Shown here piece after piece: positions 14,281-22,884 of a DNA stretch of 64,000 bases. The notes beneath the pieces are model-generated. The model saw only the letters and a program-made list of their open reading frames with translations, did not search any database and was not told the origin of the DNA. The stretch is from a virus. The stretch spans positions 1 through 64,000 of the IMG/VR virus record IMGVR_UViG_3300032291_002856. One strand, written 5' to 3'. Position numbers and translations under genes: made by a program. Numbering within the stretch: the stretch's first letter is position 1; each line of letters opens with the position of its first letter.

Positions 14281-14959
14281 CTTTATTCTCCAATAATGAA
14301 ATTTCTTGCAGCGCTACAAACTCCTGCTGAACCAGGCTCCACGCTTGCTGAGCAATCACGCGATGCTCTTCTTGCGTATCTAACTTACAGCGAACGGCAC
14401 AGTAATGAAGCCAAGAACGAAGTGTACCGTTAACGTACATGCGAGAATTAATCAAGCCCTCGGGGAGTATGCTGCGGGCCACTTCTTTGGCTACGCCGTT
14501 CTGTATCGCCCAGTTATAAGTACGTGCCACTTCAGCCTGAAGGGCCATTTGCTTTGCTTCCCAGGCGTCATGTAAATCCTGATCGTCGGTATGCAGACTG
14601 CTTTGACGATTTTTAGTGTCTTGCAAACGCAGATCTCGAGTGATCATGCCTAAATCATCTAAGGGATTTGCGTACCGTTGACTGAATTCTTGAAAAGAAA
14701 AACTACGATGACGCAAAATCTGCCGAGCGACGTCACGAGTTGTGTTAATCTCCATTACCACATTAACCATTTCAAACGGAGACCAGTGACTGTGCTTGAC
14801 GAGATAGCGCAAAAGCTTAGCTGCTGTTGCGTGGTTTTCTTGATTCGACGGGTTAGACACTCGAGCGGTGTAGGCTAAGAACTCAGCTACTGTAAGGTCG
14901 ATAAGCTTACCAGTTGGCTTTGTAATCGCAATCATCTCTACTGATCCGCGCACTGACAT
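14273..14959 (-). CDS. thyX: Flavin-dependent thymidylate synthase
   Basis: ThyX makes dTMP from dUMP using FAD, NADPH and methylene-tetrahydrofolate. The signature is 'ILRHRSFSFQEFSQRYANPL' (RHR at 83-85), matching the RHR-x7-S type motif, and length (228 aa) is usual. 'HWSPFEMVNVVMEI' at 58-71 is the FAD/dUMP pocket strand. The start ATG has AGGAGG upstream and overlaps the preceding stop (TAATG). Its companions are the DUF1599-like gene, NrdJ and the MazG-like gene, so the phage controls thymidine supply or makes a modified thymidine. Confidence 0.95.
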   Translation of the reverse strand: MSVRGSVEMIAITKPTGKLIDLTVAEFLAYTARVSNPSNQENHATAAKLLRYLVKHSHWSPFEMVNVVMEINTTRDVARQILRHRSFSFQEFSQRYANPLDDLGMITRDLRLQDTKNRQSSLHTDDQDLHDAWEAKQMALQAEVARTYNWAIQNGVAKEVARSILPEGLINSRMYVNGTLRSWLHYCAVRCKLDTQEEHRVIAQQAWSLVQQEFVALQEISLLENKDA

Positions 14960-15171
14960 TACTTGCCTCCTAAAAACAACATAGGGTCTACATCAAAGAA
15001 CTGCGAAAGCTTAATAGCCTCTACTACTGTAGGCTTGCGATTGCCGTCTAACACTGTCTTAAGTGTGTCGACAGTAACGTCCATAAAATCCGCTAGCTCC
15101 TCTACAGTAGCCTCCGACAACTTAAGCTCTTGCTTAATCAGCGTGTGTACGGTACTCATTGACTCTATCAC
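14959..15171 (-). CDS. Small Xre-like helix-turn-helix protein, 70 aa
   Basis: The protein consists of a Cro/CI-type HTH: 'EATVEELADFMDVTVDTLKT' followed by 'VLDGNRKPTVVEAIKLSQFF'. It probably binds DNA as a small regulator. The start is unsure: GTG at 15,171 overlaps the previous stop but is close to GAGAGGA, whereas an ATG at 15,156 is 15 bases after it. The gene lies inside an operon, so it may set expression of thyX or other replication genes. Confidence 0.78.
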   Translation of the reverse strand: MIESMSTVHTLIKQELKLSEATVEELADFMDVTVDTLKTVLDGNRKPTVVEAIKLSQFFDVDPMLFLGGK

Positions 15172-16202
15172 CGTCCTCTCAAATAAGTTAAATACTCGCA
15201 GGCCAGCTTCAAGTCTGAATTATACCACAATCTGCCGTCCGGTAGGAAAATAATCGCTCCGCAACCGGTACTAGCAGTCTCCGCGTAGCCAATTTCTTTT
15301 GAGAACGCGTCAATTTTTTTATAGGCGCCCGTTAAAACCGCTAACCGTTCCTTGCCGTGCTTAATAAAAGGACGTAACAGCGTTCCAATGTGAGTGTGTC
15401 CGCCAACGCCGATATCAAAAGGAGCGGTCAATCGATCAAACCCTACCTCAATGCCGTGAGTCGGATTAAAAATACTACTATGCTTCCATTTGTGGCGAAC
15501 AAGAGTTTCCCAATGCGCGCTGCCGCAAGTAATAGTTACCTGTGCCTCAAAGGGATCATAGATCACATGAGTCTGACCAAGCAAGGATGGTATGATGTCG
15601 ATGCCAGAAAGCTTTGTGGTCCAGTTGTCGTGGTTACCACTAACCACAAGCAAAAGCTTTTCGTGAATAAGCTCAAGCCATCTACGAAACATAGCAATCT
15701 CAGCATGAAAGCTGACTGCTTGGTTGCGCTGAAGCCCTTGTAGTTTTGAAACAATCCAATTGTCGATACCATCTCCATGAAATGCTGCGTACATTCCAGG
15801 CGTATCGCGAATAAGCAACGTGTCTTTCAAAATAGCTGAGTAGTCAGTGCCTATATTGCCTATGTGCAAGTCCGATAAAAAAGCAATACCGGTTGGCTTC
15901 GACTCTAGATGTATGTACTGTTTTTTTCGATGGTCCGCTGTCTGCCTGTAGTCGCTGTGAGCCGCAGCGGCAGCTTCCCACATCTTATCTGCTTGAGCAG
16001 GGTCATACTTGTTTGGGTCGACAGCCCTGATTATCGGAAACTCTACGTCTGCTTCGTCAGACGCAAAGCCCGCAAGATGTTCCTGAAGAGCCGTAATTGC
16101 TTCCTGTTCCGTTGCAAATCGGCCACCGTGAATCATCTTCTTTTGAACGCTATCCCACCATCGTATACCGTATCGGCCGTTGCTAAAGTAAATTCCCTTC
16201 AT
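15168..16202 (-). CDS. Calcineurin-like metallophosphoesterase, 344 aa
   Basis: Metal-binding motifs are in order: SDLHIG (D111, H113), GDGID (GD at 143-144), GNHD (189-192) and GHTH (268-271). The first 45 residues form a separate beta-beta-alpha unit ('GIYFSNGRYGIRWWDSVQKK') resembling AP2-type DNA-binding modules in phage integrases and endonucleases, so DNA is a likely substrate. It may play an SbcD/Mre11-like nuclease role with the nearby RecB-like enzyme. No SbcC-like ATPase is seen. The ATG follows AGGAGG. Confidence 0.85.
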   Translation of the reverse strand: MKGIYFSNGRYGIRWWDSVQKKMIHGGRFATEQEAITALQEHLAGFASDEADVEFPIIRAVDPNKYDPAQADKMWEAAAAAHSDYRQTADHRKKQYIHLESKPTGIAFLSDLHIGNIGTDYSAILKDTLLIRDTPGMYAAFHGDGIDNWIVSKLQGLQRNQAVSFHAEIAMFRRWLELIHEKLLLVVSGNHDNWTTKLSGIDIIPSLLGQTHVIYDPFEAQVTITCGSAHWETLVRHKWKHSSIFNPTHGIEVGFDRLTAPFDIGVGGHTHIGTLLRPFIKHGKERLAVLTGAYKKIDAFSKEIGYAETASTGCGAIIFLPDGRLWYNSDLKLACEYLTYLRGR

Positions 16203-16210
16203 GATTCCTC

Positions 16211-16597
16211 CTAGTTGAGCTCTAGGTCCTTTTCAGGTAGTTCTGTAAAGGTGTCATAGTATGCTCCAAATACATTCTGAGCTGCTTGCTGTAGCTGCGG
16301 AGGTATACTCTTTAGCACGCTTTTGTCATGCACCTCAAGCTTTCTTCCAAGAAGCTCGAAAGAAAACTTGAGGATATCCTTAGTAACTCCAATATGCAAA
16401 TCTCTGCGAGTCGCTATTTCAAATATTGAATAACCCTCGCACCAGTCTTGAAGTATCTTTAACGATTGAGGATGGTTGTCTAAAAGAAAATGGCTATTTG
16501 CTTTGACAACCACCTCAATGTTAATTCGATCCTCGTCTGCTAATTTATTAGAAAACCAGTCTCTAAACATCTCCCGTAAAAGTAAACGACTCTTCAT
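16211..16597 (-). CDS. Unknown helical protein, 128 aa
   Basis: The ATG at 16,597 is favoured because GAGGAAG precedes it; it overlaps the previous gene by 35 bases. The product is helical ('SLKILQDWCEGYSIFEIATR' resembles a DNA-binding two-helix segment) and acidic at the end. It lies between the metallophosphoesterase and the RecB-like nuclease genes, so it may serve recombination, but no family is recognised. Confidence 0.7.
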   Translation of the reverse strand: MKSRLLLREMFRDWFSNKLADEDRINIEVVVKANSHFLLDNHPQSLKILQDWCEGYSIFEIATRRDLHIGVTKDILKFSFELLGRKLEVHDKSVLKSIPPQLQQAAQNVFGAYYDTFTELPEKDLELN

Positions 16598-17324
16598 TGG
16601 CTTCCTCAGGCCAGCAAATATCTCGATGCGCGCAGACACGGTCGCAAAAATAGCTTCGTTCTATTTTAGAGTACGCAGTGTCGTTGAGTATCGACGTCAG
16701 CATGGCTTCTAGATTTTTTATTTTCTCATCGTAATTCTCCATGACTCTTGCTTCTAAAAGTTCAGAAGTACGCAAGTGGTGCCAGTAAACAGCTTTAGGT
16801 TTTTTACCAAACAGCTGCTCGTAAGCCCACACGTAGATCAGTAGCTGCGGATTGACTGCTAGCTCCGCATGCGTAGGCTTTTTCGACGTGCTCTTGTGGT
16901 CAACAATTTTCTCGTCAACTGTGATCATGTCGATAAAGCCACGCATAAGAACTAACGGATTTTCTGAAGGAAAGGGCAGCTTAAATCCATACTCGATATG
17001 AGATGGAGAGAATTTTTCCCAGTCCATGTCGCGCACAATTTCACGGCCAAGTTGCGAAGCCTTCCCAATAAGATGAGTTGCAACTAGTCCATTCTCGCTG
17101 TTGACTGCTGAGGCAATAGCCTCATTGTAGTAACGCGAGAATACCTGCACAGGTGCATCCTTGCCGTCGCCATAGTAATGTTCGATTGCATGGTGCAGTG
17201 CAGAACCCATAACCGTATAGACATGACGATTACTAGTCAGTCCGTCTATGTACTGTAGCTTGTACAGCTGAGCACATGTCTTGTAAAGATTGAAACGAGA
17301 AGCACTAAACTCAGGTAGGGTCAT
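16563..17324 (-). CDS. RecB/Cas4-like PD-(D/E)xK nuclease with Fe-S cysteines
   Basis: The 253-residue protein has the Cas4/AddB-like layout. Cys17 near the N terminus and a C-terminal trio C227, C231, C237 could hold a 4Fe-4S cluster. Between them are 'ALHHAIEHYY' (about H44), 'GFIDMIT' (D132) and 'IVDHKST' (D142, K144), the PD-(D/E)xK site. It should be a DNA exonuclease in recombination. The ATG at 17,324 is preferred over a TTG at 17,348; it overlaps the previous gene by 14 bases. Neighbours are the RecA-like and Mre11-like genes. Confidence 0.85.
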   Translation of the reverse strand: MTLPEFSASRFNLYKTCAQLYKLQYIDGLTSNRHVYTVMGSALHHAIEHYYGDGKDAPVQVFSRYYNEAIASAVNSENGLVATHLIGKASQLGREIVRDMDWEKFSPSHIEYGFKLPFPSENPLVLMRGFIDMITVDEKIVDHKSTSKKPTHAELAVNPQLLIYVWAYEQLFGKKPKAVYWHHLRTSELLEARVMENYDEKIKNLEAMLTSILNDTAYSKIERSYFCDRVCAHRDICWPEEANEESFTFTGDV

Positions 17325-17667
17325 TAGCTTGTCCAATCGGCGAATCAAATCGCATTTTTATTGTGTACGCCGAACTTGCAAACATTGACTTAGCATACTC
17401 AAGAGACTTAACGTACGCCTCGTGCTCAGCAAACTGAGCTTTTAGCTCAGCAAGCTCGTCAAGCAGCGCGGATGTTTCTGAAATCTTACGAGATCTTGCT
17501 ACATTGCTGCGAGGCTTGTCCTCTTCAACAGCGATTTGCTGCTCGATACGCTCGATGTCCCGCTCTTTGAGAATAATCAACTGCTTGAGTCTCCCAAAAC
17601 CTTTGTAAGCTTGCGTGACTTCGTAGTAATCTGGGCAATTTTGTACCCAAGTCTCAAGATCTCCCAT
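17311..17667 (-). CDS. Unknown coiled-coil protein, 118 aa
   Basis: Residues 25-95 are a predicted coiled coil ('QLIILKERDIERIEQQIAVE', 'SALLDELAELKAQFAEHEAY'). It overlaps the RecA-like gene at its start (14 bases) and the nuclease gene at its end, so the three are translated together. A loader or accessory role in recombination is a guess from position. Confidence 0.75.
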   Translation of the reverse strand: MGDLETWVQNCPDYYEVTQAYKGFGRLKQLIILKERDIERIEQQIAVEEDKPRSNVARSRKISETSALLDELAELKAQFAEHEAYVKSLEYAKSMFASSAYTIKMRFDSPIGQANDPT

Positions 17668-18619
17668 CTAAGTCCTCCCTAATACGCTCGTCGACTTCCA
17701 ATGCTATCTGCTTCATGTCGTAGATAAGGACGCAGTTATCCATTCCCTGCGCTTTTTGCCCCTTGTACTCATACCAAGCACCAGCTTTCTGAATTATATC
17801 ATACTCTAATGCCAGCGACAATACATCGTACTCAGGTCCAAGACCCTTACCGTTGAGCATCACGTATTCGCATTTTTGATTACCGCCGCCCTGTTTATTC
17901 TTAGCTACCGTCACTTGTATGTACAGCTTGTCTTCGTCAGTTCGTATCTTAGCAAGCTCGAGAGTAATCCGGCTGAAATATCGCAAAGCGTACGGCCCGT
18001 AAGGTTTCTTTTCGCTTCTGGCCATAGTCGATATGTTTGCGCGGTACTGATTAATAAATATAAACAGAGCGTTAGCGTTATCAACTAAGCCAAGCAGCCG
18101 CAATATCCATCGAGACAGTAGATTAGCAGAGCCTGCCATGCGTGCCGGGTCATCGATTTCTTTATCAAATTCGTCTTTGGTTATGAGAGCAGGAACGCTA
18201 TCAAAGACTACTACTTGAATACCTTTTTCCAGCAGATGCTCGATTACAGGCAAGCCTTGCTCCGCATAGTCAGGACGATATACAAGCACCTTGTCGAGGT
18301 TGACACCAATCTTACCGGCGTAGACAGAATCAAATGTCCGTTCAAGATCGACAAACAACGAGTTTACTGTTCGTTCAACTTTACCGAGTTGGATAGATAC
18401 TTCTTTTATTCCTTGGCGCTGGGCTTGAGCTATGTAGTCAAGAGCCAGTGTTGTCTTGCCGTGCCCCGGCTGAGCCAAGAGCTGCATGATTGTGCCACCG
18501 CGTACGCCCTCAGAATGTCCAAGGGCTCGGTTAAGTGACTTAATAGACGAGGGATAGAATTGATAAACCTGCGCGTCACTGCCTACAAGCATGCCGTCCA
18601 GGTTAAGCTTCTTACTCAT
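17654..18619 (-). CDS. RecA/RadA-like recombination ATPase, 321 aa
   Basis: Walker A is AQPGHGKTT (50-58) and Walker B is VVVFDS (D140 last acidic). The length and 'NALFIFINQYRANISTMARS' (L1-like region) place it with phage RecA-like recombinases, but motifs flanking the core differ from bacterial RecA. It should form filaments on ssDNA and drive strand exchange or annealing. The ATG at 18,619 overlaps the previous stop, with AAAAGG upstream. It sits with the RecB-like and Mre11-like nucleases and family A polymerase. Confidence 0.87.
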   Translation of the reverse strand: MSKKLNLDGMLVGSDAQVYQFYPSSIKSLNRALGHSEGVRGGTIMQLLAQPGHGKTTLALDYIAQAQRQGIKEVSIQLGKVERTVNSLFVDLERTFDSVYAGKIGVNLDKVLVYRPDYAEQGLPVIEHLLEKGIQVVVFDSVPALITKDEFDKEIDDPARMAGSANLLSRWILRLLGLVDNANALFIFINQYRANISTMARSEKKPYGPYALRYFSRITLELAKIRTDEDKLYIQVTVAKNKQGGGNQKCEYVMLNGKGLGPEYDVLSLALEYDIIQKAGAWYEYKGQKAQGMDNCVLIYDMKQIALEVDERIREDLDGRS

Positions 18620-18860
18620 TTGCTGCTGCCTTTTCGATAAGGGGAACAAAAAACTCAGGAGACTTCATTAGCGTAGCCAAAGCAAGTGATGCTTTTTGAT
18701 ACGCTGCCAGCGGACTCATACCGTAGAACAATTCGTTCTGATCCGGGATGTCCTCGCAATCAGATGTTTGTACTATGTGAGCTACCCATTTGTGGTGCTC
18801 TTCCGGATCCGGTTCCAAGTTCTTAAAAACAAAAATCTCCATCTCAATTGTAAACGGCAT
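18612..18860 (-). CDS. Unknown small protein, 82 aa
   Basis: The ATG follows TAAGGAG. The product starts with a beta strand ('TIEMEIFVFKNLEPDPEE') and ends helical ('AYQKASLALATLMKSPEFF'). It overlaps the recombinase start by eight bases and follows the polymerase gene by nine bases, so it belongs to the replication operon. The family is not recognised. Confidence 0.75.
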   Translation of the reverse strand: MPFTIEMEIFVFKNLEPDPEEHHKWVAHIVQTSDCEDIPDQNELFYGMSPLAAYQKASLALATLMKSPEFFVPLIEKAAANE

Positions 18861-18869
18861 ACATTCTCC

Positions 18870-20816
18870 TTACTTGTCGTACTTCATTGATATAGCGGGG
18901 TCAACTTTAACGGTCAGCCCCAGGTTGGGAAGAACCTCGCGAGCGGATTCCTCCATTGCTTCCTTTAGTATCATACGCGCAGTTTCGGAATAGTCAAGTG
19001 TGCTTTCGACAATGATTTCGTCGTGCACTGTCGAAACAATAACGGCTTTCTTCATGTCAAGCCTATCAAAGGTCTTAACTAGCGCGAGCTTAACCATCGT
19101 AGCCGACAGCGCTTGAATAGGGAAGTTGGCCGCTTCTCGTTCCGCAGCTTCTTTCTTCCACTTAATCGTGAAGTCTTCGGACTTCCAATAACGCTTTCTA
19201 CCGTAGCTGTCGGCTACCCAACCATTAACAACTGCTGACCTTGAGCTTTTCTTCAACCATGCAGTTGCCTGAGGAAACATCTTTTTCCACTGGTCAATAA
19301 TAGCCTCGCCCTGTGCCGAATTGTACTTAGCGCCGACAGGAGCGAGCTTAATAGTCATCTGTTTAGCTAGATTGTCACCGCCTACGGAATAAGCAATCGA
19401 GTAGTTAACCATTTTAGCTGCCTCTCTCCATACTTTGTAAGGGTGTTCTTTTTTATTCTCGTTTGTAATGTCCTTTACATCGAGTACGTGCTTGGCTACG
19501 TATGTATGAAGGTCGTCCAGGTTAGCTATAAGCTGCTCGTCTCCACTAGCATCAGCAATGATCACCAACTCAATAGTCGAGTAGTCGGCGATAATAAGGC
19601 GGCGGCGGTCATTCGCAACCGCAAATGCATGGCGGATACTATCCTTTATTCCAAGGTCCTTCATCTTTTGATCAGACGGAAGATTCTGTAGATTAGGACG
19701 GGAGCTACTAAACCGACCGGTAGCCGCTCCTATTTGATTAAACGTGCAGTGAATGCGATGAGTAACTGGGTTCTCCATTTCCTGCAATCCTTGAACGTAC
19801 GTAGAGTACAGTTTGCGAGCGCCCACTAAGTAAGCATAAGAATTTAAACGATAGTTATCGTAGCGCCCATATGCTTTGATAGAGTCGATCAAAGACTCAT
19901 CAAAGTTACTAGTGTCGACTGCATGCTTGTGTGCCTGTTTTCTGTTCTTAAAATCCCATTCAGTAACTACGCGCGCATTCAGACTCTCTAAGTCAACGTC
20001 TACTGAATTGAAGTACTTAAGCATCTGCTGATTCGAAGAAGTGTTGGCCGCCGAGTAGCCGTCACGAGAAAACACAATCTCCTCGGCTGACCCAGATTCA
20101 ATAATCAACCGCTGCAGCATTTTTTCCGAATTGTCGATAAGAGTCTCAAAAGTGGGCTCGAGTTTCTTCAAATGCTCTGCATTAAAGGGCATTCCAAAGT
20201 ACTCCATCATTGCCACAACCTTCACCAAACGTGCCTCTAGTTTGTAAGGGTTCTGCATGTTCTCGCGCTTTACTTCGGCAATTTGCTGAGTAAATATACC
20301 TCGCAAGACAACGACATCTGCAACGGCATACTCAAGCTGCTCGCTGGTAATTTCTGAAAACGTGCCGTCAGTGAATTGGTCCCTGACTGTCTTATCAAGG
20401 TCAATGTCCAAACGCCGCTTGGCAATGCTCGCCAAGTCGTTACGAGTTCCAATCAGTCCGGCAGTTAACATAGCCTCTACTACACGAGTATCGTGAATAG
20501 GGTCAACTATGAACTTACCGAAGTGATAAAACACCTTGATGTCAAAACTCGCATTCTGAAAAACTTTAACGATGCTTGCGTCAGTTAACAAAGTTGATAA
20601 ACTTTTTACACTGTCGACAGGCAGCGCAGTGTAGTCGTAAACAAATACCTGCTCAAACGTAGCAATCTGAATCAACAGAAGCTTAGACTGCCGCGGGTCC
20701 AGACCGGTTGTCTCGGTGTCGACAAAAAGTCTACGAGGTAGACGATCAAGTTGTTCCGCAATCGTCTCTAGAGACCGCTCAAGCTCTTCCATAGTTCGCA
20801 CATGCTTAATCGACAC
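18870..20816 (-). CDS. Family A DNA polymerase with 3'-5' exonuclease, 648 aa
   Basis: The replicative polymerase candidate. The DEDDy exonuclease has VDTET (D33, E35), 'QNASFDIKVF' and 'YAVADVVVL'. The polymerase has motif A ADYSTIEL (D411, E416), motif B REAAKMVNYSIAY (K468, Tyr472 at the O-helix position that is Phe762 in E. coli Pol I) and motif C VHDE (H598-E600). The Arg after motif A (ELR in most) is Val here. No 5'-nuclease domain is attached. The start is GTG with GGAGG six bases upstream, overlapping the previous stop by 11 bases; an earlier ATG lacks such a site. Confidence 0.95.
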   Translation of the reverse strand: MSIKHVRTMEELERSLETIAEQLDRLPRRLFVDTETTGLDPRQSKLLLIQIATFEQVFVYDYTALPVDSVKSLSTLLTDASIVKVFQNASFDIKVFYHFGKFIVDPIHDTRVVEAMLTAGLIGTRNDLASIAKRRLDIDLDKTVRDQFTDGTFSEITSEQLEYAVADVVVLRGIFTQQIAEVKRENMQNPYKLEARLVKVVAMMEYFGMPFNAEHLKKLEPTFETLIDNSEKMLQRLIIESGSAEEIVFSRDGYSAANTSSNQQMLKYFNSVDVDLESLNARVVTEWDFKNRKQAHKHAVDTSNFDESLIDSIKAYGRYDNYRLNSYAYLVGARKLYSTYVQGLQEMENPVTHRIHCTFNQIGAATGRFSSSRPNLQNLPSDQKMKDLGIKDSIRHAFAVANDRRRLIIADYSTIELVIIADASGDEQLIANLDDLHTYVAKHVLDVKDITNENKKEHPYKVWREAAKMVNYSIAYSVGGDNLAKQMTIKLAPVGAKYNSAQGEAIIDQWKKMFPQATAWLKKSSRSAVVNGWVADSYGRKRYWKSEDFTIKWKKEAAEREAANFPIQALSATMVKLALVKTFDRLDMKKAVIVSTVHDEIIVESTLDYSETARMILKEAMEESAREVLPNLGLTVKVDPAISMKYDK

Positions 20817-21120
20817 AGCGCACCTCCAAAGTGTAGGCATCGAACATAAACGCAATCCCTTTGTGCACGGCTACTAAGCGACAGTCCTCAAGTACGACAA
20901 CAAGAGCACCGGCATCGCAGACAAGTCGTATACACTTCGGAGTATAGGACTTACCTTCAGCACTCTTTCTCTTAGTTGGCGGATTTACTAACGCGGTTAA
21001 CTTCTGCAGCTCTACCGACAAAAGTTTTGTGCTGAACTCTAGCCCGTCGAACCGAATCAGCACCTCTCGTCCGCAAAGCGGATCAAGAAGTGCCTGTTCT
21101 GGAAATTCTTTGCGCTTCAT
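20806..21120 (-). CDS. Unknown protein, 104 aa
   Basis: It starts in an ATGA overlap with the resolvase-like gene and ends overlapping the polymerase GTG. The protein is beta-rich ('CGREVLIRFDGLEFSTKLLS', 'CIRLVCDAGALVVVLEDCRL') with three cysteines but no metal pattern. It is probably a small replication accessory, judged from context only. Confidence 0.72.
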   Translation of the reverse strand: MKRKEFPEQALLDPLCGREVLIRFDGLEFSTKLLSVELQKLTALVNPPTKRKSAEGKSYTPKCIRLVCDAGALVVVLEDCRLVAVHKGIAFMFDAYTLEVRCVD

Positions 21121-21722
21121 ACGTCCTCTATCATCTCCTTAAACCGTTCCAAGGTCATAAGATAATATACCACGTAGTCAACTAAGACACAAACAACGCC
21201 GGGTGGTTCTTTGCATAGTAGAGAACGTTCTAAAGGCATTGCAAAAGTCTTTGCTTTGCTCTTACTGAAGTCCAATACATGCGGAGTTTCTACGACGTTC
21301 TTTACTACTTTCTGCAAGTCTATCGACCTGATCAAAACATAATCGTCTTGTCGCGCATGATATCTGTAAACAAGCATTCCAAAGACAGCGCTCATTTGCT
21401 GTGCTTCTAAATGAATCTTAGAAAGCCAGGCCTTGCTTATAGATATCGACGGCCCGTGACGATCAAAAAGTTCAGTAAGCTTGCACTCAATCACGTACCT
21501 ACCTGGACGGTTGCTAAACAAGACCGTCACGTCTCCTTTAGTACTGCCCGCTCCGGACTGAGGAGTCCTATCTCCTCCCAAATACTTAGCAACTCTACGC
21601 TCCATAGCCTTTGCTCTTTGACGATTAAGGCGGTTGCGTTCTTTACGCTCCGCCTTCAATTCGTCTAGAGCAGCTTTACTAGTTATGGGCTTGCTGACTA
21701 CTGAACTTTTGCGTACTCCCAT
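21117..21722 (-). CDS. Hjc/PDDEXK-type resolvase-like nuclease, 201 aa
   Basis: After a basic helical N terminus, 'KAMERRVAKYLGGDRTPQSG' (E41), 'GSTKGDVTVLF' (D64) and 'YVIECKLTE' (E79, K81) match the archaeal Holliday junction resolvase-like PD-(D/E)xK fold with its Ser/Gly loop. Such enzymes cut branched DNA before packaging. The C-terminal half is not assignable. It overlaps the helicase gene by 44 bases, which is long, and has a weak GGTGAT ribosome site. Confidence 0.75.
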   Translation of the reverse strand: MGVRKSSVVSKPITSKAALDELKAERKERNRLNRQRAKAMERRVAKYLGGDRTPQSGAGSTKGDVTVLFSNRPGRYVIECKLTELFDRHGPSISISKAWLSKIHLEAQQMSAVFGMLVYRYHARQDDYVLIRSIDLQKVVKNVVETPHVLDFSKSKAKTFAMPLERSLLCKEPPGVVCVLVDYVVYYLMTLERFKEMIEDV

Positions 21723-22884
21723 TAAATATCACCGTGCTCATTCCAAGTTTACCGTTACGGTTCTTGTGAAATTTTAAACTTATAGCCCTGTTACCATTGT
21801 CGTCCGAGATGTCATCAATTGGTGCCATTTCAATGACGGCGTCAGCTACCTGCGCTACCTCTCCGGAATCGCGTACGGCATCTAATCCTTCGCGTCCTTT
21901 TGTCATTTGACTAAGGACAACGACAGAAATGTTAGCTTCTTTAGCGGCTTCTTTCAACGTCTGTGCCACCTCGCCAAGATCGTTATTGCGGTTACCCATC
22001 GAAGAGTGCCTGACAATCTGTAAGTAGTCGAGAAAAACTACCTTACAGCCTAAGCGTGACGCATCTCTGATTTCTTTTCGTATAGTTGACAAGCCTACCG
22101 TGGGGTCGTCTATTACAGACATCGGCAGGGACTGCAGATACATAACCGCTTGCTCAATTTTATCAGCTTGTTCCTTTGTTACTCTGCCAAACTGCAGAGA
22201 ACTGGCGTCTAGCTTGAGTAAGTAAGCAACCCAGCGAGAGATCAACTGTTCTTTACTCATCTCAAGAGAAAAGAAAAGAGAACGGGTGTTGTATTGGCGG
22301 GCCATTTCTAGCATTGACTGCCCAATTAAAGCCGTCTTGCCTGTGCCTGGCTTTGCCATAATGATGTTAAGCGTCTTAGGAAGCCACTCGCCACCAAGCA
22401 TCGAGTCTAAAAACTTAATGCCGGTGTGAGTAAATTTGTAGCTTCCGTCAACTTTTTGATTCAGATCTCCAAGCATTCTTTGAGCACCCGGCACCAAGGT
22501 TGTGTCGTGGGCTTGGATAATCGGCGGGAAGTTTAAGACCTGCTCAACCTTCTCCTCATTCGGATAATACTGCCTAGACTCAAAATCAAGCGACTTCGCT
22601 GCCTCAAATAACTGCCGACGACGAGCTATGATACCTAACTCGTCAATCACTGCTTGCTGATTCACCGTAACTTGCACAAGCATTTGAGCAGGCACGTCCC
22701 CAGCAAGAGCCATGCGCATAACTTCGTAAGAACACTCACCATAACGAACATATGCTTCTTTCATTGCCAGGATAATATCCTTGCGCTCGTCTGTAAAAAG
22801 CGCAGGAGTTATCATGTGAAGCATTTCTGGGTTACCCATAAGCGATGAAAGCAATCGCCACTCAGCGTCCGTGTCGTAGTACAT
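21679..22884 (-). CDS. DnaB-like replicative helicase, 401 aa
   Basis: This hexameric 5'-3' helicase candidate has an N-terminal helical domain (1-110, with 'YYDTDAEWRLLSSLMGNPEM') and a RecA-fold motor: 'AKPGTGKTALIGQSM' Walker A (about 178-184), the SLEMS motif ('LFFSLEMSKEQLISRW'), 'KVVFLDYLQIV' Walker B and 'VVVLSQMTKG' with arginine-finger-type residues after it. Length is slightly short for DnaB. The ATG has GGAGACC upstream and overlaps the primase gene by 23 bases, so the two are made together. Confidence 0.93.
   Translation of the reverse strand: MYYDTDAEWRLLSSLMGNPEMLHMITPALFTDERKDIILAMKEAYVRYGECSYEVMRMALAGDVPAQMLVQVTVNQQAVIDELGIIARRRQLFEAAKSLDFESRQYYPNEEKVEQVLNFPPIIQAHDTTLVPGAQRMLGDLNQKVDGSYKFTHTGIKFLDSMLGGEWLPKTLNIIMAKPGTGKTALIGQSMLEMARQYNTRSLFFSLEMSKEQLISRWVAYLLKLDASSLQFGRVTKEQADKIEQAVMYLQSLPMSVIDDPTVGLSTIRKEIRDASRLGCKVVFLDYLQIVRHSSMGNRNNDLGEVAQTLKEAAKEANISVVVLSQMTKGREGLDAVRDSGEVAQVADAVIEMAPIDDISDDNGNRAISLKFHKNRNGKLGMSTVIFNGSTQKFSSQQAHN

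Noticed and set aside
20816-20855. ATG at 20,855 as polymerase start
   Set aside because: It has no ribosome site and overlaps the preceding gene by 50 bases. The GTG at 20,816 has GGAGG at proper spacing.
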